Source: Bacteroidota bacterium
GTDB taxonomy: Bacteria > Bacteroidota > Bacteroidia > UBA4408
DNA length: 64,000 nucleotides
Assembly (NCBI GenBank): GCA_016721765.1
Contig: JADKHO010000004.1
Coordinates: 883,658-947,657 of the forward strand
Reading direction: 5' to 3'
The notes under the pieces were generated by a model. The model searched no databases. It saw only the letters and a program-made list of their open reading frames with translations, and had not been told where the DNA came from. The first letter of the stretch is position 1. Every line of letters begins with the position of its first letter. Made by a program: the position numbers and the translations under genes. Below, piece by piece: positions 44,322 to 51,785 of the stretch.

Positions 44322-44354
44322 TTGACTATCATTGCTAACCACTTGCTACTTTTG
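44322..44354 (+). promoter_or_regulatory. Promoter with TTG and TACTTTTG elements before recR
   Basis: TACTTTTG (44347-44354) fits the -7 consensus perfectly, with TTGAC at 44322 about 22 bases upstream. The recR ATG is 23 bases downstream. Confidence 0.5.
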
Positions 44355-44377
44355 TTTTATAGCCATACATTTACCTC

Positions 44378-44998
44378 ATGAATTTTTCTTCAAAACTAAT
44401 TGACAATGCAGTAACCCAATTTTCTTCCTTACCCGGAATTGGAAAAAAAACCGCATTGAGACTCGTTTTGCATTTGTTAAAGCAAGAAAGCACAGAAGTG
44501 GAAGCTTTTGGTAATGCCTTTATTAAAATGCGAAATGAAATAAAATATTGTAACAATTGCCATAATATTTCAGATGCCGCCTTATGCGAAATTTGCTCCA
44601 ACCCTAACCGCAATCATTCCATTATTTGCGTAGTGGAAGACATTCGCGATGTAATTGCCATCGAGAGCACCAATCAGTTTAACGGAACCTACCATTTATT
44701 GGGTGGAATTATTTCGCCGATGGAAGGCATTGGTCCAAAGGATTTAAATATTGAAACACTAATTAATCGTGTTTCTGGCGGCGAGGTAAAAGAAATTATT
44801 ATGGCCTTGAGTACCACCATGGAAGGCGATACAACCAATTTCTATTTGTATAAACGCCTTAAAGATTTCAACCTAACCATCTCAACCATTGCACGTGGAA
44901 TTGCAGTAGGCGATGAGTTAGAATATGCCGATGAGATTACACTTGGCCGTTCTATCCTACAACGCACACCATACGAAAGCTCCTTGTTGCTCAAATAA
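44378..44998 (+). CDS. recR: Recombination mediator RecR
   Basis: This 206-residue protein is full-length RecR. It has an N-terminal helix-hairpin-helix ([18 protein letters not shown]), a four-cysteine zinc finger ([16 protein letters not shown], residues about 56-71) and a Toprim domain with [14 protein letters not shown] and the terminal [19 protein letters not shown]. RecR works with RecO and RecF to load RecA on single-stranded DNA at gaps. It is followed 18 bases later by a glycosyltransferase gene, an unrelated function that may share the transcript. Confidence 0.97.
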   Translation: MNFSSKLIDNAVTQFSSLPGIGKKTALRLVLHLLKQESTEVEAFGNAFIKMRNEIKYCNNCHNISDAALCEICSNPNRNHSIICVVEDIRDVIAIESTNQFNGTYHLLGGIISPMEGIGPKDLNIETLINRVSGGEVKEIIMALSTTMEGDTTNFYLYKRLKDFNLTISTIARGIAVGDELEYADEITLGRSILQRTPYESSLLLK

Positions 44999-45016
44999 TT
45001 TCCTTGCGCCGGATTA

Positions 45017-47002
45017 ATGAAACTCAGCATCATCATTGTTAATTACAACGTAGAATATTTTTTGGAGCAATGCCTGCATGCTGCCCTAAAAGCCGCCAAA
45101 AATATTTCCTGCGAAATAATTGTGGTCGACAATAATTCGGTAGATGGCTCTGTTGCCATGGTAGAGGAGAAGTTTAAAGGTGTAACTCTCATAGCAAATA
45201 AAAAAAACACCGGATTCAGCTACGCAAATAATCAGGCAATAAAACAAGCTGCTGGAGAGTACATTTTGCTGCTTAACCCGGATACTGTGGTAGAAGAAAA
45301 TACCTTCGAAAAAGTGCTTGCATTTATGGATGCACACCCTGAAGCCGGTGGACTTGGCGTGAAAATGCTGGACGGAAAAGGAAACTTTTTGCCCGAAAGC
45401 AAGAGAGGTTTACCTACTCCTTTAGTTGCCTTTTTCAAAATTTTTGGATTGTCTAAACTCTTTCCAAAATCCAGGCTTTTTGGCAAATACCATCTTGGAT
45501 ATCTCGATAAGGACAAAACACATGAAGTAGATATACTTAGCGGTGCTTTCATGCTCTTACGCAAATCCGTTTTAGATAAAATTGGTGCCTTGGACGAAGC
45601 CTTTTTTATGTATGGCGAAGACATCGATTTATCGTACCGCATTCTTAAAGCCGGTTACAAAAATTATTACTTCGCCGATACACGTATCATTCACTATAAA
45701 GGCGAAAGCACTAAAAAAAGCAGCATCAATTATGTGTTTGTTTTTTACCGAGCAATGGTCATTTTTGCAGAAAAACATTTTTCAAAAAACAATGCAAAAG
45801 CTTTTTCATTTCTCATTAACATCGCCATCTATTTTAGAGCATTTGTAGCTATTTTTGCCCGCTTAGCGCGACAATTATTTTTGCCGGTGTTAGATGCCTT
45901 ACTTGTTTTTATTGGGATTTTCTTTATTAGTAATTATTGGGAACACCATGTAAAATTTTTGGATGGAAGCCAATACCCTAGCGAGTTTATCGGAATCGCC
46001 GTTCCAATATATATTTTCATTTGGCTCCTTTCCATTTATTTTTGTGCAGGTTACGACAAACCTATTCGACTAAATAAAATTGTCAAAGGAATTGTTGTTG
46101 GCACCGGAATAATTTTAATTATCTACGCGCTTCTACCCGAAAATTATCGCTTTTCTCGTGCACTTATTTTAATGGGTGCTGCATGGGCTTTGTTTGCCAT
46201 ACTCAGTTTTCGAATCGGTTTACATCTTTTGAAATTTAAGAACTTCAACATCACTACTAAAAACAAAAAGCGATTTGCCATAGTTGGCGATGAAGAAGAG
46301 AGTTCACGCGTTTCGAAATTACTTTCCCAAACTTCGCTCATTCCGGGTTTTGTAGGACTTGTTTATCCCGAAAATGGGAATCCTAAAAAAAACCCAAATT
46401 ACGTGGGTTCTATGGAACAGGTAAAGGAAATTATTGAAATTTATAAAATTGATGAACTTATTTTTTGTGCCAAAAATTTGAGCGCCCAACGCATCATCGA
46501 TTACATGGCACAACTTGGTAACTCGAGTGTTGATTTTAAAATCGCACCTCCCGAAAGCCTCTATCTCATAGGAAGTAATAGCATCGATACTTCCGGTGAT
46601 TTATATGTAATCGACATTAATTCCATCACTAAATTATCGAATCGCCGAAACAAACGCTTGCTCGATTTTGTTGCATCACTTTTATTTATGGCGCTTTCAC
46701 CACTAATGCTTTTTGTGGTAAAAAAACCACTTCCCTTTTTAATGAATTGCTTACGCGTTATGTTTGGAAATCGCACTTGGGTGGGATATAAAATTTTACC
46801 CAACGGACACGAAGATAAACCTACCCTTAAAACCTTGCCACTCATCCGAAAAGGAATAATCAGCGCATTTGATGTACAAAAAATTTCAAACACCGATTCC
46901 GAAAACATAAAGCGAATTAACTTGTTGTATTCCAAAGATTACAGTGTTTGGAACGATGTATCCATTTTGCTTAAAGGCTTGCGGTATTTAGGCAATAAAT
47001 AA
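45017..47002 (+). CDS. GT2 rhamnosyltransferase-like protein fused to a degenerate sugar-1-phosphate transferase region
   Basis: This 661-residue protein starts with a GT2 domain (about 1-245) with SIIIVNYNVEYFLEQCL, IIVVDNNSVDGS, LLLNPDTVVEENTF (DxD-like) and MYGEDIDLSYRILKAGY, as in WbbL-type rhamnosyltransferases. Five or so membrane helices follow (about 270-410). A Rossmann-like CoA-binding stretch begins KRFAIVGDEEESSRVSKL, and the C-terminal segment (about 545-655) resembles the end of the bacterial sugar transferase family (RRNKRLLDFVASLLF and FGNRTWVGYK). That part lacks the usual catalytic block with the Glu-Arg-Val-Gly signature, so it may be regulatory. The protein probably adds a sugar to a lipid-linked glycan. 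Both halves are in one frame. Confidence 0.85.
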   Translation: MKLSIIIVNYNVEYFLEQCLHAALKAAKNISCEIIVVDNNSVDGSVAMVEEKFKGVTLIANKKNTGFSYANNQAIKQAAGEYILLLNPDTVVEENTFEKVLAFMDAHPEAGGLGVKMLDGKGNFLPESKRGLPTPLVAFFKIFGLSKLFPKSRLFGKYHLGYLDKDKTHEVDILSGAFMLLRKSVLDKIGALDEAFFMYGEDIDLSYRILKAGYKNYYFADTRIIHYKGESTKKSSINYVFVFYRAMVIFAEKHFSKNNAKAFSFLINIAIYFRAFVAIFARLARQLFLPVLDALLVFIGIFFISNYWEHHVKFLDGSQYPSEFIGIAVPIYIFIWLLSIYFCAGYDKPIRLNKIVKGIVVGTGIILIIYALLPENYRFSRALILMGAAWALFAILSFRIGLHLLKFKNFNITTKNKKRFAIVGDEEESSRVSKLLSQTSLIPGFVGLVYPENGNPKKNPNYVGSMEQVKEIIEIYKIDELIFCAKNLSAQRIIDYMAQLGNSSVDFKIAPPESLYLIGSNSIDTSGDLYVIDINSITKLSNRRNKRLLDFVASLLFMALSPLMLFVVKKPLPFLMNCLRVMFGNRTWVGYKILPNGHEDKPTLKTLPLIRKGIISAFDVQKISNTDSENIKRINLLYSKDYSVWNDVSILLKGLRYLGNK

Positions 47003-47013
47003 TCTACTAATTA

Positions 47014-47045
47014 TTTGTTTTAGAACTGTTCATACCGCACCTTTG
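47014..47045 (+). promoter_or_regulatory. Promoter with TTTG and CACCTTTG elements before the DUF420 operon
   Basis: TTTG at 47014-47017 and CACCTTTG at 47038-47045 (one mismatch to TAnnTTTG) are 20 bases apart. The ATG at 47070 follows 24 bases later, which also argues against the earlier TTG start at 47043 that overlaps the element. Confidence 0.6.
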
Positions 47046-47069
47046 CAGTCCAAAATTTTACTAGTACAC

Positions 47070-47600
47070 ATGAACGATAAATTAGTATTTCGCTTTGTAT
47101 TTACGCTTTCCTTAATTGTGTTTTTATTGGTTCTCCTTTTAAACAGAAAGGTATTGCCTGCTCCCACATTTGTTCCGGATGTAGCCTATTTTTTACCCAA
47201 ACTAAATGCATTCCTTAATGCCACTTGCAGCCTGCTCTTAGTGATTTCGCTCTACTTTATTCGAAGAAAAAATATCGAAATGCACAAACGCATCAACATC
47301 ATTACCTTTGCCTTATCCTCCGTATTTTTAATTTCTTACGTGCTCTTTCATTATTTTGTAAAAGAAACGCATTTTGGTGGCGAGGGTACAATTAAAACCA
47401 TTTATTATGTAATTTTGATTAGCCATATCGTGTTAGCTGCTGTAGTGTTACCTCTTATTCTGCTTTCCTTTTACCGCGGATTGCAAATGCAAGTTATGTT
47501 GCATAAAAAGTTGGTACGTTGGAGTTATCCTATTTGGTTGTATGTTACAGTTACCGGTGTAGTTGTGTATTTAATGATTTCGCCTTATTATCAATTCTAA
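47070..47600 (+). CDS. DUF420 membrane protein
   Basis: This 176-residue protein has five hydrophobic helices and matches DUF420. Its conserved region includes LPKLNAFLNATCSLLLVISL, then MHKRINIITFALSSVFLISY and the His-containing HKKLVRWSYPIWLYVTVTGV. DUF420 proteins are often found next to cytochrome c oxidase assembly genes (SCO1/SenC, CtaB) in Bacteroidota, so a part in respiratory complex assembly is the usual guess; no oxidase genes are in this window. The stop shares one base with the start of the next gene, indicating an operon of three membrane proteins. Confidence 0.88.
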   Translation: MNDKLVFRFVFTLSLIVFLLVLLLNRKVLPAPTFVPDVAYFLPKLNAFLNATCSLLLVISLYFIRRKNIEMHKRINIITFALSSVFLISYVLFHYFVKETHFGGEGTIKTIYYVILISHIVLAAVVLPLILLSFYRGLQMQVMLHKKLVRWSYPIWLYVTVTGVVVYLMISPYYQF

Positions 47601-47860
47601 TGAAAAAAATTGCAGTCATACTTTTTAGTTTGGGTCTAAGCTTGATACATTTTTATGCTCAAGCGCAATGTGCCATGTGTAAATCGGGAGTAGCTTCTAA
47701 TTTGGAAGCAGGCGGAAACACAGGCAGAGGCATCAATACTGGAATTCTTTACTTGATGGCTATCCCCTATTTATTGATTGGCGGATTAATTGCCTATGTG
47801 TTTCGCAAACAGATTTCCGAAAAATTTAAACAAGTTAAAGCACAGTATTTCCACGCATGA
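47600..47860 (+). CDS. Small membrane protein with CAMCK motif
   Basis: This 86-residue protein starts at the ATG overlapping the DUF420 stop (TAATG). It has a signal peptide (about 1-22, ending HFYAQAQ), then a CxxC pair (QCAMCKSGVASNLEAGG), and one C-terminal transmembrane helix (about 47-69) followed by a basic tail. Small proteins with this layout accompany DUF420 in Bacteroidota. The two cysteines outside the membrane could bind copper or undergo thiol exchange, which would fit oxidase assembly, but this is inference. A longer frame upstream is only read-through in another frame of the preceding gene. Confidence 0.7.
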   Translation: MKKIAVILFSLGLSLIHFYAQAQCAMCKSGVASNLEAGGNTGRGINTGILYLMAIPYLLIGGLIAYVFRKQISEKFKQVKAQYFHA

Positions 47861-48345
47861 ATTTTTTGGATGTACTACTCGTACTACCGCTCATTTTTGC
47901 AGCATGGTGGGGCTTTACCAAGGGTTTAATTATTGAAATAGCTTCGGTTCTTGCTTTGGTTTTAGGAATTTATGGAGCGGTGGTATTTGCAAATAAAACA
48001 GCCGAGTACCTAAATAATGACTTAGATTACCATAGCTCTCACTTACACCTCATCGCTTTTCTGCTCACTTTTATTGCCATAGTAGTGGGCGTATTTTTTA
48101 TGGCCAAAGTAATGGAAGGGATTGTAGCCATAACCGGTTTAAGTATTCCCAATCGCATCGCCGGCGCACTATTTGGAATCCTTAAAATGTCGATTATTTT
48201 AAGTGGCATTATTTTTATTTTAAATGAACACGCGCTCCTTTCTAAATGGTTGAGTGCCCAAATTCGGGAGCAGTCACTCTTATTAGAGCCAATAGCTAAA
48301 GTGGCTGAAAAGATTATCCCTAAGGTGAAAATGCTTTTTTCTTAA
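47857..48345 (+). CDS. CvpA-family membrane protein
   Basis: This 162-residue protein has four transmembrane helices and matches CvpA/colicin V production family, starting MNFLDVLLVLPLIFAAWWGFTKGLIIE in the usual way (conserved G-x-x-x-G helices), with NRIAGALFGILKM in the third loop. CvpA is linked to envelope homeostasis and colicin V production in Enterobacteria; its mechanism is poorly known. It overlaps the upstream gene by four bases (ATGA) and is the last gene of this operon, ahead of a toxin-antitoxin pair with its own promoter. Confidence 0.9.
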   Translation: MNFLDVLLVLPLIFAAWWGFTKGLIIEIASVLALVLGIYGAVVFANKTAEYLNNDLDYHSSHLHLIAFLLTFIAIVVGVFFMAKVMEGIVAITGLSIPNRIAGALFGILKMSIILSGIIFILNEHALLSKWLSAQIREQSLLLEPIAKVAEKIIPKVKMLFS

Positions 48346-48389
48346 ACGACATTAATTTTGATGCTCAAAATAAGCACATTTTTTATCCT

Positions 48390-48417
48390 TTTGTTACCTA
48401 AAACTTTCTTAAATTTG
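48390..48417 (+). promoter_or_regulatory. Candidate promoter of the toxin-antitoxin pair (TTTG ... TAAATTTG)
   Basis: TAAATTTG at 48410-48417 matches the -7 consensus, with TTTG at 48390 16 bases upstream. A second perfect element, TAATTTTG, lies at 48353. The antitoxin ATG is 19 bases after the first element. Confidence 0.45.
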
Positions 48418-48436
48418 ACTAAGTAAAATCAACTAA

Positions 48437-48661
48437 ATGTCAATAAAAGAAATATTAGCTGAAATGCTTTCATTGCCAACAGAACAGCGTGCGCTTGCTG
48501 CGGATGCTCTGCTAAAAAGTTTAAACCCAATCAACGAAGAAATAAATAATCAATGGCTCAATGTGGCAAAAAGCAGATTGCAAGAACTTCGATTATCAGA
48601 TTCACAAAACATTAAAGGAAATGAAGTATTTACCGAAATTTGGAAAAAGTATTCCAAATGA
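48437..48661 (+). CDS. Type II antitoxin, addiction-module component family
   Basis: This 74-residue protein matches the unstable-antitoxin family (PF09720), with the start pattern MSIKEILAEMLSLPTEQRAL and a conserved RLQELR segment. It lies immediately before a RelE/ParE-type toxin whose ATG overlaps its stop (ATGA), the standard antitoxin-first layout. It should bind and block the toxin and probably represses its own promoter at about 48410. Length is normal. Confidence 0.86.
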   Translation: MSIKEILAEMLSLPTEQRALAADALLKSLNPINEEINNQWLNVAKSRLQELRLSDSQNIKGNEVFTEIWKKYSK

Positions 48662-48948
48662 ATTTTTCCTTTCATAAAGACGCTGCCCTTGAGTTAAATC
48701 GGGCAATCGAATATTATGAGACGTGTTCAACTGGTTTAGGATATGATTTCGCACTTGAAGTTTATGAAACAATTATAAGAATTATTGCAAACCCCCATGC
48801 TTGGCAAGAAATTGACGAAAACATTAGACGCTCACTTGTGAATAGATTTCCTTTTGGAATTCTTTATGCATGCGAAAACAATACTATCTATATTCTGGCA
48901 ATAATGCATTTGCATCGAAGCCCAGATTATTGGAAAACGAGGGTCTAA
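48658..48948 (+). CDS. RelE/ParE-family toxin
   Basis: This 96-residue protein has the ParE/RelE fold pattern: SFHKDAALELNRAIEYYE at the start (helix 1), GLGYDFALEVYETI (helix 2), and the core strand sequence RRSLVNRFPFGILYACENN. The end, IYILAIMHLHRSPDYWKTRV, is the usual C-terminal strand and tail. Members either cleave mRNA on the ribosome (RelE) or block DNA gyrase (ParE); the Arg-rich NRFPFGILY motif occurs in both, so the target is not clear. I choose the ATG at 48658 that overlaps the antitoxin stop; the in-frame ATG at 48640 lies inside the antitoxin gene. Confidence 0.88.
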   Translation: MNFSFHKDAALELNRAIEYYETCSTGLGYDFALEVYETIIRIIANPHAWQEIDENIRRSLVNRFPFGILYACENNTIYILAIMHLHRSPDYWKTRV

Positions 48949-48961
48949 TTTTTATAATATA

Positions 48962-49720
48962 ATGAATCCAAAATCGTTCAACGATTTTCTTGTTTTAGTA
49001 ACTTTTCGTTACTTCCTCATAGCCGGATTAGCTTATTTGATTTACTATGTATTGCTCCGAAAAAAAATAGCTTTCAAAAAAATTCAGCTATCCTTTCCTG
49101 TTGGAAAGGATTATCGTCGCGAAATATTTTACTCTCTCAGCAGCCTTTTTATTTTTGCTGCCGCACCTTCTATCATGCTGCTTATACCGGAAATTAAGCA
49201 ACACACACAATTTTATTCGGGACATTTAAGTCATGGCCAACTTTATTTTTGGCTGGCCTTTCCTATTACATTTATTCTCCACGACACCTATTTTTATTTT
49301 GCGCATCGCTTCATGCACCTTCCAAAAATGTTTGAAATTTTTCATGTTACTCACCACAAATCCACCAATCCTTCACCCTGGGCAGCTTTTGCTTTTAGCA
49401 TTCCCGAAGCCATTGTAGAAGCAGGTATTTTTGTGCTGCTTTTGCTCATTATGCCCTTGTGCAAATGGCATTTATTTGTATTCTTTTTGGTGCAGATGAT
49501 TTACAATGTGTATGGTCACCTTGGCTGGGAAGTGTATCCCAAAGGCTTCAGCAAAAATTGGTTTGGCAAATGGATTAACACCTCTGTTAACCATAACTTG
49601 CATCACAAATATTTTAAAGGAAATTACGGCTTGTATTTTTTATGGTGGGACAGAATTTTCGGTACTATTCGTGAAGACTACGATAGCGTTTTTGAGGAAG
49701 TGAAAAGCAGGAAAAACTAG
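48962..49720 (+). CDS. Sterol desaturase/fatty-acid hydroxylase-family membrane enzyme
   Basis: This 252-residue integral membrane protein has four hydrophobic segments and the di-iron histidine boxes of the family: HDTYFYFAHRFMH (about 102-114), HVTHHKS (about 124), and HNLHHKYFKGNYG near the C-terminus. These coordinate the two irons of membrane hydroxylases and desaturases. Bacteroidota members act on fatty acids or carotenoids (hydroxylases for zeaxanthin-like pigments or for lipid chains); the substrate is not evident here, as no pigment genes are adjacent. It starts 13 bases after the toxin stop. Confidence 0.9.
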   Translation: MNPKSFNDFLVLVTFRYFLIAGLAYLIYYVLLRKKIAFKKIQLSFPVGKDYRREIFYSLSSLFIFAAAPSIMLLIPEIKQHTQFYSGHLSHGQLYFWLAFPITFILHDTYFYFAHRFMHLPKMFEIFHVTHHKSTNPSPWAAFAFSIPEAIVEAGIFVLLLLIMPLCKWHLFVFFLVQMIYNVYGHLGWEVYPKGFSKNWFGKWINTSVNHNLHHKYFKGNYGLYFLWWDRIFGTIREDYDSVFEEVKSRKN

Positions 49721-49725
49721 ATCAA

Positions 49726-50145
49726 TTATTTTAAAGAAAACCGAACAGGCAATACCACCTGCACCGGAATTGCCTTCCCATCCTTCCTTCCCGGAATCCA
49801 GAGCGGCATTGCCTTTACCATACGCTTGGCTTCTTCATCACATTCGGAACATCCGGGCAAACCCTTTTTTGTTTGTATTTCAGCTAACTCACCAGTTTCC
49901 TTTACGATAAATGAAATAAAGGAGGTGCCCACATTCCCTTTTCTTTTTGCCTTAGCGGGATAAACAATCGTGTGATCCACAAATTCTGTCAACTTCACTT
50001 CACCCCCCGGAAATTGCGGTAACTCCTCTTGTTTAATTGCACTCGAATTTGCAGTTGCTTGAACATTGCCATCACTACTTTGTGCGAGCACCACTTGTGA
50101 AAAGAAAAAACAACAAATAAAGTAGATGATTTTTGAATGATTCAT
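49726..50145 (-). CDS. TonB C-terminal domain protein with signal peptide
   Basis: This 139-residue protein has an N-terminal signal (about 1-21, ending VVLAQ) and a TonB C-terminal domain at about 50-137, with YPAKAKRKGNVGTSFISFIV, a C-x-x-C pair in GLPGCSECDEEAKRMVKAMP, and IPVQVVLPVRFSLK at the end. Real energy transducers have an uncleaved inner-membrane anchor and a long Pro-rich spacer; both appear to be missing. It is therefore more likely a free periplasmic TonB-like domain protein. It is convergent with the hydroxylase gene, with no terminator visible in the five-base gap. Confidence 0.85.
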   Translation of the reverse strand: MNHSKIIYFICCFFFSQVVLAQSSDGNVQATANSSAIKQEELPQFPGGEVKLTEFVDHTIVYPAKAKRKGNVGTSFISFIVKETGELAEIQTKKGLPGCSECDEEAKRMVKAMPLWIPGRKDGKAIPVQVVLPVRFSLK

Positions 50146-50210
50146 AGCTAGACCTTCGTTTCAAGCTCAAAGTTAAAATTAAATTCGATTGATTTTAAAC
50201 CGTAAAACAC

Positions 50211-51488
50211 ATGGAAATGAATGAAGAGTTTTTACACCACATCTGGAAATTCAGATTATTTAAACAAAACAACTTAAAAACCGAAACCGGCGAAACACTC
50301 GAAATTATAAAACCCGGCGAACATAATTTTGATTCAGGTCCTGATTTCTTTAATGCAAAAATAAAATTAGATGCTACCGAATGGGCCGGAAACGTGGAGA
50401 TTCATACCTTTTCTTCCGATTGGGAAAAACACCGCCACCAGCACGATAAAGCTTATGGAAATATTATTCTACATGTTGTTTATAAAGATGATAAACCATT
50501 GCCCGGTCATAAAAACAACCCAATTCCAACTTTGGTTCTTTCACCTTTTATTGATAAAAAACTGTTTGAAAAATACAGTGCTTTTAAAAGTAGCAGCGAT
50601 TGGATTCCTTGTGAAAAATCGATTCATCGTGTACCTGAATTTGTCAGTTCTGCTTGGCTCGAACGCATGTTGGTGGAACGCTTGGAAGATAAATCCAACA
50701 GCATTTTGGAAACACTTAAATTAAATCAAAATAATTGGGAAGAAACCTTTTATCAGCATTTAGCCAAAAATTTTGGTTTCAAAATAAATGCTGTTCCCTT
50801 CGAATTACTTGCAAAATCCTTATCCAACGCAACATTGGCAAAACATAAAAATTCGTTGCTACAAGTCGAAGCAATGGTATTTGGGAATGCTGGATTATTG
50901 GAAAAACACTTTAAAGATAAGTACTTACAATCGCTTCAAAATGAATATCAATTCCTAAAATCAAAATTTTCGCTAAAACCTATGGAAGCGCATTTATGGA
51001 AGTTTTTACGCTTGCGCCCTGCTAATTTTCCAACCATCCGCTTAGCGCAATTTGCAGCCTTAATAAATCATTCAGAACATTTGTTCTCGCACATCCTTGA
51101 AACTGAATCGCTAAAACAACTTCACGAGCAATTAAACAGTAGTGTTTCCGACTATTGGAAAAAACATTACATCATGGAAAAGCCATCTCGCTTAAGAAAC
51201 AAAACCTTGGGAAAAAGTGCCGTTGATAACCTTATTATCAATACCATAGTCCCTTTCCTATTTGTATATGGAAAATTTAAAAAACAAGAAAAATATGTCG
51301 ATCGCGCACTATTATTTCTTGAAAAAACAGCTCCCGAAAAAAATCAAATCATTCAGCAATTTAATGCTTTAGGCATAACCAGCAACAATGCATTTAGAAC
51401 TCAGGCATTAATTCAGCTCAAAAATAAACATTGCTCCACAAAAGGATGCTTAAACTGTGCCATAGGAAATAATCTGCTTAAAAATTAA
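50211..51488 (+). CDS. DUF2851-family protein
   Basis: This 425-residue cytoplasmic protein matches DUF2851 of Bacteroidota throughout. The conserved start is EEFLHHIWKFRLFKQNNL, then PGEHNFDSGPDFFNAKI, AGNVEIHTFSSDWEKHRHQHD and YGNIILHVVYKDD. The pattern D-x(n)-E-x-H and the nearby acidic residues recall PD-(D/E)xK nuclease-like folds, but I would not claim activity. The C-terminus has CSTKGCLNCAIGNNLL, a set of cysteines that could bind metal. Function unknown. It is followed by a separate promoter for the PspC gene. Confidence 0.85.
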   Translation: MEMNEEFLHHIWKFRLFKQNNLKTETGETLEIIKPGEHNFDSGPDFFNAKIKLDATEWAGNVEIHTFSSDWEKHRHQHDKAYGNIILHVVYKDDKPLPGHKNNPIPTLVLSPFIDKKLFEKYSAFKSSSDWIPCEKSIHRVPEFVSSAWLERMLVERLEDKSNSILETLKLNQNNWEETFYQHLAKNFGFKINAVPFELLAKSLSNATLAKHKNSLLQVEAMVFGNAGLLEKHFKDKYLQSLQNEYQFLKSKFSLKPMEAHLWKFLRLRPANFPTIRLAQFAALINHSEHLFSHILETESLKQLHEQLNSSVSDYWKKHYIMEKPSRLRNKTLGKSAVDNLIINTIVPFLFVYGKFKKQEKYVDRALLFLEKTAPEKNQIIQQFNALGITSNNAFRTQALIQLKNKHCSTKGCLNCAIGNNLLKN

Positions 51489-51496
51489 TACCTTTG
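51489..51496 (+). promoter_or_regulatory. -7 promoter element TACCTTTG before the PspC-like gene
   Basis: TACCTTTG (perfect consensus) starts right after the DUF2851 stop and lies 21 bases before the ATG at 51518. It overlaps the alternative TTG start at 51494, arguing for the ATG. Confidence 0.55.
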
Positions 51497-51517
51497 CATT
51501 ACCTTAACGGTTTGACA

Positions 51518-51748
51518 ATGATAAGCAGCATTATTTCTTGGTTCGAAAAACAAGCTTTTGGCGTATGCAATTGGTGGGGCGATAAATTAGGAATCCGCTC
51601 CACAACCATCCGCATGTATTTTGTATACCTTTCCTTTTTTACGGTAGGCTCGCCGGTTATTGTTTATTTTGTGATGGCTTTCATCTTACAGCACAAGGAA
51701 TATTTCAAATTTAAGCGCACAAAAAAATCAAGCGTTTGGGAAATTTAA
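51518..51748 (+). CDS. PspC-domain small membrane protein
   Basis: This 76-residue protein matches the PspC domain: GVCNWWGDKLGIRSTTIRMY followed by a transmembrane helix (about 33-57) and a basic tail. PspC domains occur in phage-shock and envelope-stress proteins. Small stand-alone versions are common in Bacteroidota and their role is not known. No pspA or pspB is nearby. It is followed 37 bases later by a potassium channel gene. Confidence 0.85.
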   Translation: MISSIISWFEKQAFGVCNWWGDKLGIRSTTIRMYFVYLSFFTVGSPVIVYFVMAFILQHKEYFKFKRTKKSSVWEI

Positions 51749-51785
51749 AGTTCTGCCCGGAGCGCTCATCCTAAAACGAAAAGCC

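Noticed and set aside
45232..45642. 136-residue minus-strand frame over the GT2 gene
   Set aside because: Shadow with low-complexity Ser/Lys/Pro composition and no family motif.
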